A stretch of DNA of 64,000 nt from positions 2,519,804-2,583,803 of the forward strand of contig NZ_CP030032.1 in assembly GCF_003258315.1 (NCBI RefSeq). The letters run 5' to 3'. A model generated the notes under the pieces. That model was given only the letters and a program-made list of their open reading frames with translations. It made no database searches and was not told the DNA's origin. The position numbers and the translations under genes were made by a program. Shown one piece after another: positions 26,251 through 35,217 of this stretch; the stretch's first letter is position 1; the number at the start of each line of letters is the position of its first letter. Origin of the DNA: Bradymonas sediminis. Its GTDB lineage: Bacteria > Myxococcota_A > Bradymonadia > Bradymonadales > Bradymonadaceae.

Positions 26251-27303
26251 ATGTATCGACGCCTTCTCCTTTGCCAAGCCCTGGTGGTCGGCCTGAGTTC
26301 TCTGGCCGCGACGCCGCTGCGGGCTCAATCCCCCGATCCATCATCGGGCCCGGCATCCTCGCCTGACGCGGCAATCGTTGCCGCGCGCCTTGGCGTGCAA
26401 AACGCGCGAATCGGCGCGCAGGAGCAGGCAATAAAGGCGGCGACTCCGAAGGTGAAATACAACTTCCCGCCGCTGCCCGAACAGCGACTCGCCCGCGCCG
26501 AGAAGGCGTTTCGCGACGGCGAATACCCCCTCCTTCGCCCTCTTCTCGAACCCACGCTGACGCCCAATAGCCAATTTGACCGCGCCGAACAGGCCAACCA
26601 GGCGCGTATCTTGTTGGCCGTGGGGCTGTATTTCGAGGCCCAGCAGGTCACCGGCGCCGGGCCCCGAAAGGAGTTGCTCGACGCCGCGTCCCTTCAGCTT
26701 TTGGAGCTCCTGCGCGGCGACCCGTTTTATACGCTCAACCCGATGATCTATCCGGCCAGCGTGGTCGAGCTCTTCGAGACGGTCCAGGTCGAGCACAGCG
26801 CCGAGTTGGACGCGCTGCGCGCCAAGCTGCGCGAGGACTCCTCCCCGGATTCTCAGGGCCTTGAGACGGTCTATATCGAGCGAGAGGTCGACCGCTTTAG
26901 CTATGCCGTGAACTTCCTGCCCTTCGGGCTTGGGCAGATGCAAAATGACGAGCCCGTCCAGGGCACCCTCTTTGCCAGCGCGCAGGTGCTCTCGCTGGCG
27001 CTCAATATCGGCAGTTATTGGCGCGTCGAAGATCTGCGAAGCGATATCGACGGAAAATACGAAGCCGGCCGCGGCAACTCCGCCGAGCAGGCGCGCAATT
27101 GGCAGCGGATGCAATATGTCGGGCTGGCTGCGTTCGTCGGGCTCTACGCCTGGTCGGTCATCGACGCGCTGGTCGATTATAAGCCCTATCAGGTGCGCAT
27201 TCGCACGCTCGACGCCCCGCCGCCCGAGCTATCCAGCGGCGCAAATGGCGCCGAGGGGGCTGAATTAAAGATAGGATGGAATGGCATTGGCTTTGCGTGG
27301 TAG
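26251..27303 (+). CDS. Secreted/membrane protein of unknown function, DUF5683-like C-terminus
   Basis: 350 residues starting seven bases after the kinase stop, so almost certainly co-translated with it. A signal peptide (LLLCQALVVGLSSLAATPLRA) is followed by a helical region with a repeat-like pattern (LARAEKAFRDGEYPLLRPLL) and a C-terminal membrane part. The latter has VNFLPFGLGQMQNDEPVQG followed by hydrophobic LFASAQVLSLALNIG and QYVGLAAFVGLYAWSVIDAL, a layout seen in DUF5683/P13-type small membrane domains. Tight coupling to the kinase suggests a structural or input partner; no enzymatic motif is visible. Confidence 0.7.
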   Translation: MYRRLLLCQALVVGLSSLAATPLRAQSPDPSSGPASSPDAAIVAARLGVQNARIGAQEQAIKAATPKVKYNFPPLPEQRLARAEKAFRDGEYPLLRPLLEPTLTPNSQFDRAEQANQARILLAVGLYFEAQQVTGAGPRKELLDAASLQLLELLRGDPFYTLNPMIYPASVVELFETVQVEHSAELDALRAKLREDSSPDSQGLETVYIEREVDRFSYAVNFLPFGLGQMQNDEPVQGTLFASAQVLSLALNIGSYWRVEDLRSDIDGKYEAGRGNSAEQARNWQRMQYVGLAAFVGLYAWSVIDALVDYKPYQVRIRTLDAPPPELSSGANGAEGAELKIGWNGIGFAW

Positions 27304-27398
27304 GTTGGCCGCGTTAAGGCGCGCTGACGTCATCTAAAATCCCGACGCAGCTCGCCAGAGCTCATTTAGACCCGATTCGATCGAGGGAATCACGCCTC

Positions 27399-29249
27399 AT
27401 GCCTATACTCAATATTACCTCATCCGATAGTTTCGCCGGCGGCACCTTTGTGTTGCGAAAGGTCCTCACGTCCATCGGCTCCGGGCGCGGCAATGACCTG
27501 GTGCTGGACACCCCGGAGGTCGAGTCGAACCACGCGCTGATCCAGCTAGTGGGCGACGGGTTCGAGATCCAGGCGGTCGCGCGCGGCTGCGAGATTCGGG
27601 TCAACGGGCGCAAAAAAAAGAAGGCGCGCCTGGCCCACGGCGACGAAGTTCAGATCGGCGGCGTAGACCTGGCGTTCTCGATGTTCGGCCCGGTCGAGGC
27701 GAGCAGCCAACCGCCCAGCCAGACCAGCCCCTCGGGCATCCAGAAGACCCCGGCGCCCAGCGACGCCGCCGGCGAGTTGGCCCACGACGAGATCGAGGGC
27801 TACCGCAAATTGCACCTCTTCTCGCAGAAGCTGCTCTCCGACTACGAGTTGCCCACCCTGCTGGAGAATCTGCTCGACGCGGTGGTCTCGATCACCGCAG
27901 CCGACAAGGGCTTTTTGATCCTGGTCGAAGACGAGACCTTCCAGATCAAGGTCGCCCGAAATATCGACCGCCAGAATATCGAAGACGCGGTCGCCCAGGT
28001 CTCAGACTCCATCATCGGCAAGGTCATCGACACCCGGGAGCCGCTGATCGTCAGCGACGCGCTGACCCACGCCGAGTTCAACAGCTCGCGCTCGGTCATC
28101 AACCTGAACCTGTCCAGCGTGATGTGCGTGCCGCTTTTGGACCGCGGGCAATTGCTCGGGCTGATCTATGTGGGCAACGAGAACTTCCGAAACCTCTTCG
28201 AGCAACGCCACCTGGACCTGCTCACCATCTTCGCCTCCCAGGCCAGCCTCATCGTCGCCAACGCCATCATGGTGCGCGGGCTTCAGGACGACAAAAAGCT
28301 GCTCAATCAGCGCCTCTCTGAGAAGCGCTTTGGCCGCATCATCGGGGCCTGCGACGCGATGCGCGAGATCTATCGCACGGTCGAGAAGGTCGCCCCCACC
28401 ACGGTCAACGTCCTGGTCACCGGCGAGACGGGCACCGGCAAGGAGCTCATCGCTCACGAGATTCACCAGCGCTCGCCGCGGGCCAAGGGGCCCTTCGTCA
28501 CGCTTAACTGCGGCGCCATCCCCGAGTCCCTGCTCGAGAGCGAGCTCTTCGGCCACGTCAAGGGCGCGTTCACCGGGGCGAGCGAGACGCGCAAGGGGAA
28601 ATTCCAGGCGGCCGACGGCGGCACGATTTTCCTCGACGAGATCGGCGAGATGCCGGTGAATCTTCAGGTGAAATTGCTGCGCGTGCTCCAGGAGCATACC
28701 GTCACAAAGGTCGGCGCCACCGCCCCCGAGAAGGTCGACATCCGCGTGGTCGCCGCGACCAACCGCAACCTCGAAAAGGCCGTGGAGAACGGCGACTTCC
28801 GCGAAGACCTCTACTACCGCCTCAACGTGCTGATGCTTGAGTTGCCGGCGCTAAAAGAGCGTGGAAATGACGTCGTGCTCATCGCCAAATTCCTGCTCAA
28901 TGAGCTGGCCGAGGAGCTTGGCTTGCCGCATAAAGAGCTGAGCAAAGAGTCGATTCAGGCGCTGCGCAAATACGCCTGGCCCGGCAATATCCGCCAGCTC
29001 GAGAACCACCTCAAGAAGGCGCTGGTGCTGGCCGATAACGCGATCCTATCGCCCAAAGACCTTGGCTTGCCGCCCGAGATATTGGAGCCGGTGATGCCCC
29101 TGGCTGACGCCAAGGAGCGCTTCGCGCTGCGATATATTAACGAGATTCTGCAGCAGAATGACGGCAACCGCACCCAGACGGCCCGCGACCTGGGCATCGA
29201 CCCGCGCACGGTCTTCCGCTACCTCGAGAAGAACGACGCGGAGTCCTGA
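27399..29249 (+). CDS. Sigma-54-dependent activator: FHA-GAF-AAA+-Fis
   Basis: 616 residues. An N-terminal FHA domain at about 12-95 keeps [20 protein letters not shown]; a GAF domain at about 150-295 ([40 protein letters not shown]); the AAA+ sigma-54 activation domain with Walker A GETGTGKE (about 341-348), the GAFTGA loop (390-395) that contacts sigma-54, and Walker [10 protein letters not shown]; then a Fis-type helix-turn-helix, [23 protein letters not shown] in place of a response-regulator receiver means control by Ser/Thr phosphorylation rather than by a histidine kinase, as known for myxobacterial activators. The nearby kinase at 24297 is the obvious candidate partner. Confidence 0.95.
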   Translation: MPILNITSSDSFAGGTFVLRKVLTSIGSGRGNDLVLDTPEVESNHALIQLVGDGFEIQAVARGCEIRVNGRKKKKARLAHGDEVQIGGVDLAFSMFGPVEASSQPPSQTSPSGIQKTPAPSDAAGELAHDEIEGYRKLHLFSQKLLSDYELPTLLENLLDAVVSITAADKGFLILVEDETFQIKVARNIDRQNIEDAVAQVSDSIIGKVIDTREPLIVSDALTHAEFNSSRSVINLNLSSVMCVPLLDRGQLLGLIYVGNENFRNLFEQRHLDLLTIFASQASLIVANAIMVRGLQDDKKLLNQRLSEKRFGRIIGACDAMREIYRTVEKVAPTTVNVLVTGETGTGKELIAHEIHQRSPRAKGPFVTLNCGAIPESLLESELFGHVKGAFTGASETRKGKFQAADGGTIFLDEIGEMPVNLQVKLLRVLQEHTVTKVGATAPEKVDIRVVAATNRNLEKAVENGDFREDLYYRLNVLMLELPALKERGNDVVLIAKFLLNELAEELGLPHKELSKESIQALRKYAWPGNIRQLENHLKKALVLADNAILSPKDLGLPPEILEPVMPLADAKERFALRYINEILQQNDGNRTQTARDLGIDPRTVFRYLEKNDAES

Positions 29250-29381
29250 GCCCGGCGCCGCGCGCCCCATATGGATCTTTTTGTCAGTTTCGCCGCGCAC
29301 CCGCGACATGGTTGTCGCAGAACACCCTGATCTGGGCCGCCAGGGCCCCGGCATTCGCGCTATCCCACGCATTGAGAGCAG

Positions 29382-29933
29382 ATGGCACAGTTCGTGCAAT
29401 ATTGTCTAACCCGAGGACGACTTCCGGGCATTCTACTCGGGCTCGGCCTCGCCGTAGTGATGCAGGCAGGATGCGTCATGTCCCCGGACATTGAACCCCG
29501 CGACGAACCTGATTTCTCGCCGCGAATCGCGCCCCTGCCCCCGTACGAAAAAACCCCGGTGATTGAGGTCACACGCGAGAATTTTATCGATGAAATCGAC
29601 CTCAGCGCCGCGCTATATGATGGCAATGACCATCGGGAATTACGGTATCTATTCCTCAGTGACGAGCGCGGCGACCCCACGGTCGCCAGCGCTCCGCTCA
29701 ACGGAAAGCGCGGCGATGAGTATTATTTTGGCACCGTAAAGCTGTCGGTCAACCCGTGCACCGGTGATGTCACAATCCCGGGCACCGAGGTCATCACCCT
29801 CTATGTTTCCGACCGCGGCTTCTTCGCCATCTCGCCGAATCCCGAGGATATTGTCGCTGTCGAGGGCTCCATTATGGTGGCTTATTCATGGACCCTTAAA
29901 TACGAAGCGGGCATTTGCGACACGGATTTCTGA
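29382..29933 (+). CDS. Hypothetical lipoprotein
   Basis: 183 residues from the ATG at 29382, with GAGAG just before it. Signal peptide MAQFVQYCLTRGRLPGILL then AVVMQAGC (lipidated cysteine about residue 31). The mature protein has a proline/aspartate-rich start and a beta-rich domain with LSVNPCTGDVTIPGTEVIT and a C-terminal cysteine in YEAGICDTDF. No family recognised. A sigma-54-like sequence overlaps the first codons. It lies 133 bp after the sigma-54 activator and 52 bp before the next lipoprotein gene. Confidence 0.7.
   Translation: MAQFVQYCLTRGRLPGILLGLGLAVVMQAGCVMSPDIEPRDEPDFSPRIAPLPPYEKTPVIEVTRENFIDEIDLSAALYDGNDHRELRYLFLSDERGDPTVASAPLNGKRGDEYYFGTVKLSVNPCTGDVTIPGTEVITLYVSDRGFFAISPNPEDIVAVEGSIMVAYSWTLKYEAGICDTDF
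29383..29398 (+). promoter_or_regulatory. Sigma-54 promoter-like sequence overlapping a start codon
   Basis: TGGCACAGTTCGTGCA matches TGGCAC-N5-TGCA with correct phasing of GG and GC, missing the consensus only at two weak positions. It lies directly behind the sigma-54 activator gene but inside the first codons of the lipoprotein frame, which otherwise starts with a convincing signal peptide. Either chance, or a promoter for the following gene at 29986. Confidence 0.3.
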
Positions 29934-29985
29934 CGTCTTTATGTTCGGTTGCGCGCCAGTGCTTTGGATATTGCAGGTTTCGATT

Positions 29986-31794
29986 ATGAATAACGCTCAA
30001 AAAATTAGCGCGCACAAGCGCAAGGGACGCCTCGCCTGGCTGGGCGCCCTCTTGCTGACGGGGGCGCTCTTCGGCGGGTGCGCCGCCGACCAGGACGCCA
30101 ACGCGATGGACATGGCGTCGGGGGGGTGTGAGTCCAGCACCGAGTGCCCCCTCGACCAGGTCTGCCGGGCGAACCTATGCTCAAATTCCGATAGCACTCC
30201 GGCGACCCTGAACTTCCGATTTATCCCGCCGGGAAACTCCGATTACCTGCCGCAATACCACGAATTTGTGCACGTGCAGCCCGACCAGCCCACCGACTTT
30301 TTGCTGCGTCCGGCGCTCTCGGTGCGCAGCGGTGACACCGAAACCGAGGAGCATCCCGGCGGCATACGCTACGCTGGCTCGTCGCTCAGCGGCCCGGCGG
30401 GCACCCTGATCTTTCGCCCCGTTGACGCGCGCAGCTCGCTCTTTATCCGCGAGACCCATGTCGATTATGGGACCTTCCACGCGCGACTTAACCCGGGCGA
30501 ATACTCGATGACCTTCGTGCCCAACGACCGCGAGGCGCTGCCCAAGAAGACCTGGGCGGCGCAGAAATTCACCAATAACACGATCTTATTGCGCACCCTG
30601 CCCGCCCCCTCCGAATACCTCGAGGTTACGGGCACGCTTGCCCGCGATGTCACCCTGCCCAGCGGGCAGTCCGTCCCCGGTCGCGCGGTGCCAAACGCGC
30701 GGGTCTACGCCCGCTCGAGCAGCGGCGAGTATAGCAGCACCGTCGCCACGACCGACGCCAGCGGGTATTTCACCCTAAAAGTTGAGCCAAATACGGGAAG
30801 CTACGACATCTTCGTGGTCCCGGCGACCTCCGATAGCATGCTCCCGTCGACCGAGCTCACTCAGGCGTTCGTCGCCGGTCCCACGGACTGCGAGTTGGCC
30901 GATGGCACGACCGCCTCGGCGTGCAACCTCGGCCAACTTAGCCTGGGCGCCTATCCCTCCGAGCCCATTGAGTTCGCGGTCCAATTGACCAGCCTCAACG
31001 GCTTTGAGGACGAGTTCTCGCTGCAAGGAACGATGGTTCTGGTGCACGGTGAGCTGGGAAATGGCGAGTTCTCGCATAAATATCCGGTCAGCCCGAAGGG
31101 GATCGCGGAGTTGGCGGTCTTCCCATCCGATTGGTCGAACCGAGAGCTTCGAAATTACACACTCGAGGTCGTCCCGCCGGCGAACTCCCCCTTTGCGCGC
31201 ACCCAGATTTCGATGACCGGTGCGCTCGAAGAATCCGTGCTGCCGACATTTGAGCTTGGGCTTAAAGAGAAGAAGTTCGGGCGGCTTATCAGCGCAGACG
31301 GCGTACCGATCGCCAACGCCTCGTTGGAGTTCCGGCGCACCTCCGAGCCCATCGCGCGCCCCGAGACGGGCAATGGCGCCGAGAATAACGCCACCCCGGG
31401 TCACGACCCCAACGCCTTCGAAGATGCCGAGGACCGCCGCACCTTCTCGGTGACCACCGATGAGGACGGCTATTTCGAGGTCTGGCTGCTGCCGGCCGAC
31501 TATAGTGTCGAAGCGATACCCGCGCAGAATAGCGGCCAACCGCGCATGCATCGTACCCTCAGCGCCGAGCATTTGCTCGAGGATGAAGAGATCATCTTCG
31601 AACTCCCCGAGCCCCAGGTCATCTTCGGGTCGCTCTTTGGCCGCCAGGAAACCGCGGGCAATGAAAAATTGCTCGGCCTCGGAGAGGTCGGCGTCGAAGC
31701 CTATACTGTGATTGATGGTCGCACGGTGGTGCTTGGGCAGGCGTTGAGCTGGCAGGACGGGCGATTCGAGATGGTCATCCCGGCGTCGCCCTGA
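29986..31794 (+). CDS. Lipoprotein with carboxypeptidase-regulatory-like (beta-sandwich) repeats
   Basis: 602 residues from the ATG at 29986; longer frames run into the preceding gene. The signal peptide ends in TGALFGGC. A cysteine cluster follows (GGCESSTECPLDQVCRANLC), a short disulfide-rich module common in secreted proteins of this group. The rest shows several beta-sandwich units of carboxypeptidase-regulatory type, each with a TTDASGYFTLKVEPNTGSYD-like core, for instance near residues 245-270 and VTTDEDGYFEVWLLPADYSV near 485-505. Such domains are non-catalytic and common in surface and adhesion proteins. Exact role unknown. Confidence 0.75.
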   Translation: MNNAQKISAHKRKGRLAWLGALLLTGALFGGCAADQDANAMDMASGGCESSTECPLDQVCRANLCSNSDSTPATLNFRFIPPGNSDYLPQYHEFVHVQPDQPTDFLLRPALSVRSGDTETEEHPGGIRYAGSSLSGPAGTLIFRPVDARSSLFIRETHVDYGTFHARLNPGEYSMTFVPNDREALPKKTWAAQKFTNNTILLRTLPAPSEYLEVTGTLARDVTLPSGQSVPGRAVPNARVYARSSSGEYSSTVATTDASGYFTLKVEPNTGSYDIFVVPATSDSMLPSTELTQAFVAGPTDCELADGTTASACNLGQLSLGAYPSEPIEFAVQLTSLNGFEDEFSLQGTMVLVHGELGNGEFSHKYPVSPKGIAELAVFPSDWSNRELRNYTLEVVPPANSPFARTQISMTGALEESVLPTFELGLKEKKFGRLISADGVPIANASLEFRRTSEPIARPETGNGAENNATPGHDPNAFEDAEDRRTFSVTTDEDGYFEVWLLPADYSVEAIPAQNSGQPRMHRTLSAEHLLEDEEIIFELPEPQVIFGSLFGRQETAGNEKLLGLGEVGVEAYTVIDGRTVVLGQALSWQDGRFEMVIPASP

Positions 31795-31801
31795 GCGGCG
31801 C

Positions 31802-32179
31802 TTATTTCGCGCGCGTGCGAAGCGAGTCGCGGCTGGCGCGCAACATATCGTAAGCGTCCGGGCTCTTATCTTTGCAGCGAAGGAGCCACTCGCGGTAGCG
31901 CGCATCCCAATGGCCGTTGTATTTGGGCAACTTCGCGGACTCCTCGACCAGGAGGCGCGCCTGCTCGGGGCAGTCCATCTCCTGGCGCCCGCCCATCACC
32001 GCGTGACCGGTCTCGGGATCCCATATCTCGTTATGCTTAATACCCGAGGCGACCGCCACGATCATCGGGATGAAGATCAACAACCCGGTGCCCATAAAGA
32101 CGACATATCCCAGCCGCCGCACGAAGCGGGCGCTTCGCTCTTTGACCTGCTCGACGGTCATCTCTTTGGGCTCTGACAT
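31802..32179 (-). CDS. Small single-pass membrane protein, unknown
   Basis: 125 residues from the ATG at 32179 (MSEPKEMTVEQ); the longer upstream frame is low-quality sequence. After a charged N-terminus comes one membrane helix, LGYVVFMGTGLLIFIPMIVAVA, and then a polar C-terminal part with two cysteines (EMDCPEQARLL, WLLRCKDKS). No family recognised. Convergent with the lipoprotein gene, eight bases away. Confidence 0.65.
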   Translation of the reverse strand: MSEPKEMTVEQVKERSARFVRRLGYVVFMGTGLLIFIPMIVAVASGIKHNEIWDPETGHAVMGGRQEMDCPEQARLLVEESAKLPKYNGHWDARYREWLLRCKDKSPDAYDMLRASRDSLRTRAK

Positions 32180-32345
32180 AGTTCTCACTTGGGCACTGGG
32201 GGTTCGCCCGGGGTTTAAAATTTCGTAGGGGGTCTGCGACCGAAGTCGCGCCAGCGCGGGCCAAATTGGCTGGCGCCTAGCGCCCATAGGTGTACCCGAT
32301 TGTGCGCGCGAAATAAACACGCGCGCCGGCCGGGTGCTGCCGGCC

Positions 32346-32540
32346 TTATTCGGCGGCGCCTTCCCAATTTCCGTCCTGCAGATCCATGACGCCGGGCATC
32401 GACTCAATTTGCTCCTGGGCGATGCGCCAGGCCATCTCGATAATCCAGCTCATGGAACGATCGTGACGCAGTGCTTCTTGCTTGGTCTTCTGGATCAACT
32501 CTTCCGGGAAATACAGCGTCAACTTCTTCTTCGCAGCCAT
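32346..32540 (-). CDS. Small ribbon-helix-helix-type protein
   Basis: 64 residues from the ATG at 32540, preceded by GAGAGA. KKKLTLYFPEELIQKTKQEA forms the beta strand and first helix, and RHDRSMSWIIEMAWRIAQEQ the second helix, the Arc/MetJ ribbon-helix-helix pattern. The tail is acidic. A clear paralogue is encoded at 62272. Such short proteins are frequent in myxobacteria and relatives; DNA binding is inferred, and no toxin partner is adjacent. Confidence 0.75.
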   Translation of the reverse strand: MAAKKKLTLYFPEELIQKTKQEALRHDRSMSWIIEMAWRIAQEQIESMPGVMDLQDGNWEGAAE

Positions 32541-32715
32541 GGAATTCTCTCTATACATCGGTGATTATAATGTCGTCGGTATTAAGCGGTTGTCGCCGGT
32601 TGTCCTACATCGTGCGACAATCACAGCACCCACCATAATGCACCGGCGCGCCGCGTCAAAAAATTTCAAACCCGAATTTCTGATCCGTTGATTCCGCCGC
32701 TCAAAAAGGCCAAAT

Positions 32716-33591
32716 ATGTTGACCCCCAAACGCGCCAAGATTCTTAAACCGGTCCTCGAAGAGCTCCTGGAAGAATGCGATTATGTGGGGCGGCGCAGCC
32801 ACGATCCGGTAGAGTTTTCATGGGATTATGACGATGCGCGCGACCGAGAATTCGTCGCGCTGCTGTCGAGCTGTCTTGCCTATGGACGCGTGACGCTCTT
32901 AAAGCCGGCGATCAAGGCGGTCCTGGAGATCCTCGGCGATCGTCCAAGCCTCGCCCTGAACGACGTCGGCGCCGACGCGCTCAAGGCGCAGCTCGATGGT
33001 TTTGTGTATCGGATGAGCAGGGGCGCCGATGTGCTGGACCTTATCTGCGCGATGAGCGCGCTCCAGGAGGAGTTCGGCTCGCTCGAAGCCGCGTATCAGG
33101 CGCCCGCAAGCGGGACGCATGTCGAGTTGGCCAGCGCGTTCGTGCAGCGCCTGCGGGCCGGGCGCCGCCGCCCTGCCCTCACCCGTGGGTTTCGCTATCT
33201 TCTGCCGGACCCCGCCGACGGGAGCACCTGCAAGCGCCTTCTACTCTTCTTTCGGTGGATGGGTCGCGGCCCGGACGGGATCGATCTTGGGCTGTGGGAG
33301 AGCCTCTCGCCGGCCGAGCTGATTATGCCGCTGGATACCCACACCAGCCGGATGTGCCGCTATTTGGGGCTCAGCGACCGAAATAGCATCGACCTTAAAG
33401 CAGCGCTTGAGGTTACGGAGTCCCTGCGATTAATGGACCCTGAAGACCCACTTAAATACGACTTCGCGCTGTGCCACCTCGGCATCTCGGGAAGTTGCAT
33501 CCACAAACGAAGCGAGGAGCATTGCCCCCAATGCCCCATCGAGTCGATCTGCGCGATCGGCAATTCAGCCGAGATTATCGGCGACGCCTGA
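32716..33591 (+). CDS. DUF2400 / TIGR02757 family protein
   Basis: 291 residues with the family motifs FVALLSSCLAYGRVTLLKPA near the N-terminus and IMPLDTHTSRMCRYLGL near residue 215. At the C-terminus four cysteines, C261, C270, C273 and C279 (spacing 8-2-5), follow the pattern of the iron-sulfur loop of endonuclease III-type glycosylases (6-2-5). PLDTHTSR also resembles the catalytic VDTHIHR of these enzymes. The family is uncharacterised; a HhH-glycosylase-like fold is inferred from these two motifs. Confidence 0.85.
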   Translation: MLTPKRAKILKPVLEELLEECDYVGRRSHDPVEFSWDYDDARDREFVALLSSCLAYGRVTLLKPAIKAVLEILGDRPSLALNDVGADALKAQLDGFVYRMSRGADVLDLICAMSALQEEFGSLEAAYQAPASGTHVELASAFVQRLRAGRRRPALTRGFRYLLPDPADGSTCKRLLLFFRWMGRGPDGIDLGLWESLSPAELIMPLDTHTSRMCRYLGLSDRNSIDLKAALEVTESLRLMDPEDPLKYDFALCHLGISGSCIHKRSEEHCPQCPIESICAIGNSAEIIGDA

Positions 33592-33612
33592 GGAATCCCC
33601 GCAAGTTTTAGC

Positions 33613-33828
33613 TCAGGAAGCGCGCAACGAAATGACTTCGAAGTCGAGCATTTTGACGTCGGAGAAGAGATGCACGCAGACCACGCCGGCGGCGCAGAAG
33701 AAGAGAAAGGCGAGCAAAAATAGACACGCCAATTCGTACCAACTGCGTCCTTTTGAGATCACCGCGACCACGGAGAGCGTCAAGAAGAAGGCGATACTCA
33801 TAACCCAGCCGACCAGAAACGGCTGCAT
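33613..33828 (-). CDS. Small two-helix membrane protein
   Basis: 71 residues from the ATG at 33828 (MQPFLVGWVM), 28 bases after the CPBP protease stop on the same strand. Two hydrophobic segments, FLVGWVMSIAFFLTLSVVAV and LACLFLLAFLFFCAAGVVCV, are joined by a short basic loop (SKGRSWYE). No ribosome site is obvious and no family is known; the strong hydrophobicity pattern and position are the support. Confidence 0.5.
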   Translation of the reverse strand: MQPFLVGWVMSIAFFLTLSVVAVISKGRSWYELACLFLLAFLFFCAAGVVCVHLFSDVKMLDFEVISLRAS

Positions 33829-33856
33829 CGTCGTGATGATGGTTAAGGATTCCAAA

Positions 33857-34486
33857 CTACGCGGACTCGTCTTGTTTGAGATGACCGTATTGGCGGCCGA
33901 TGGACTGAAGATTAAAGAAGTTAATCGTAAAATGTGCGACGATGGGCGCCAGCACATTGCCAGTATAGAGGTACATTGCGCCAAAGACCCCCCCAAGAAT
34001 AACGGCCATGATCGTCCACGGCCAGATCTTCTTGAGGTTCGGCCCAATATGGAGCATGCCGAAGATAAGGCTGGCGAAAATAAGCCCCGACCAGTCTGCC
34101 CAGGGCCCGTCAAAGAGCAGCCCGGAGAAGAGTTGCTGCAAAAATCCGCGGAAGAAGACCTCTTCGCCGATGCCGCTGGCCAGCGCGAAGACAAATGCCT
34201 GGCTCATGCTCACCTGGCCCAGGGTTCGACCGAACTCGCGGCCAAGCTCGCGCGACCACTCGGTATAGCGGTCTAGCAAGCTGCTCACGCCGACAAAGAC
34301 CACCCCAACCAGCGCGCCCAACGCCGCGTCGAGATGAAACGGCGTATCGTTCGCGTTATGCCAGACGAAGACATCCAACCCGCCAAACCAATGGGCGAGC
34401 AGCAGCGCCGCCCCGGTCAGCACAATATAGAACACGGTGATGACACCGGTGCTCGGGCTCCCAAGTTGTGGTGATGCTTCGCTCAA
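33857..34486 (-). CDS. CPBP family intramembrane glutamic endopeptidase
   Basis: 209 residues, several membrane helices. The family's three motifs are present: GIGEEVFFRGF (E108, E109, R113), FGMLHIGPN (catalytic histidine near 145) and APIVAHFTINFF. Characterised members are Rce1-type glutamic proteases in membranes; in bacteria the substrates are mostly unknown, sometimes bacteriocin-related. Only a small membrane protein follows downstream. Confidence 0.9.
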   Translation of the reverse strand: MSEASPQLGSPSTGVITVFYIVLTGAALLLAHWFGGLDVFVWHNANDTPFHLDAALGALVGVVFVGVSSLLDRYTEWSRELGREFGRTLGQVSMSQAFVFALASGIGEEVFFRGFLQQLFSGLLFDGPWADWSGLIFASLIFGMLHIGPNLKKIWPWTIMAVILGGVFGAMYLYTGNVLAPIVAHFTINFFNLQSIGRQYGHLKQDESA

Positions 34487-34537
34487 AATAGGTCTCGCTT
34501 GGGCCGTCTAAACCGTGTCAACGCGGCCAGGTGGCGC

Positions 34538-35077
34538 TCAATCCAATTGAGTCGGGTCGTGCCCCAGCAGCTCGTCTGCCGTCATACCGGCCTCGTCACC
34601 CTCACCGGACGCCTTCAAGAACGCATCCGCCTCGCGCTCCACGCTCGGCATCGTGATCAGCCCGCGGAAGCGAATATGCACCGCTTCCACCGGATAGAGG
34701 CGCCAGTCAATATGAAAGCGCTCGTCGCGGTCCTGGCGGAAGAACTCGTAGAGTTGTAATTTTAGGAACTCAATGCCCAATTCCAAATAACGCGTCGCGT
34801 CCCAGGGGCCGCCGGCGGTCTGGTCGGCCGCCAAAATGCTGGCCTCCACGTCGAGCTGAAAGGACTCGTCCACCCGGCTCAGGCGAATGCGCGCCCAGAT
34901 ATATTCGTCGGAGTGCTCCGCCTCGATATCGAGCTTTTCGCCCGGCTTTAAGAACGCCGAGAAACGCTGGGTCAACGACTGGCGAATCAACTGGCGCGAG
35001 CGTCCGCCGAGCACCTCGGGTGCCGGCGCAACGTCGCTCGTTTCATCTGACTTCTTCGTCATCTTCTTCATTCCCAT
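34538..35077 (-). CDS. Hypothetical cytoplasmic protein
   Basis: 179 residues from the ATG at 35077; ATGs at 35071 and 35062 are possible, and the longer frame from 35140 is unlikely. The body alternates beta strands and helices: EHSDEYIWARIRLSRVDESF, LELGIEFLKLQLYEFFRQDR, DWRLYPVEAVHIRFRG. No signal peptide, membrane helix or known motif; the acidic C-terminus reads GHDPTQLD. Function unknown. Confidence 0.6.
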   Translation of the reverse strand: MGMKKMTKKSDETSDVAPAPEVLGGRSRQLIRQSLTQRFSAFLKPGEKLDIEAEHSDEYIWARIRLSRVDESFQLDVEASILAADQTAGGPWDATRYLELGIEFLKLQLYEFFRQDRDERFHIDWRLYPVEAVHIRFRGLITMPSVEREADAFLKASGEGDEAGMTADELLGHDPTQLD

Positions 35078-35217
35078 CTGAATAGCTGCGCGCCGTAAAT
35101 ATCGGCGGCAGTAAAATACCGGACGACGCTCAAGTTCCACGCCGCTTAACGTCTGTCAACGCTGCGGTGTTCCCGAAACTACGCACGTCGCCCTAACGCA
35201 TTCAAAACAAAGGATAA

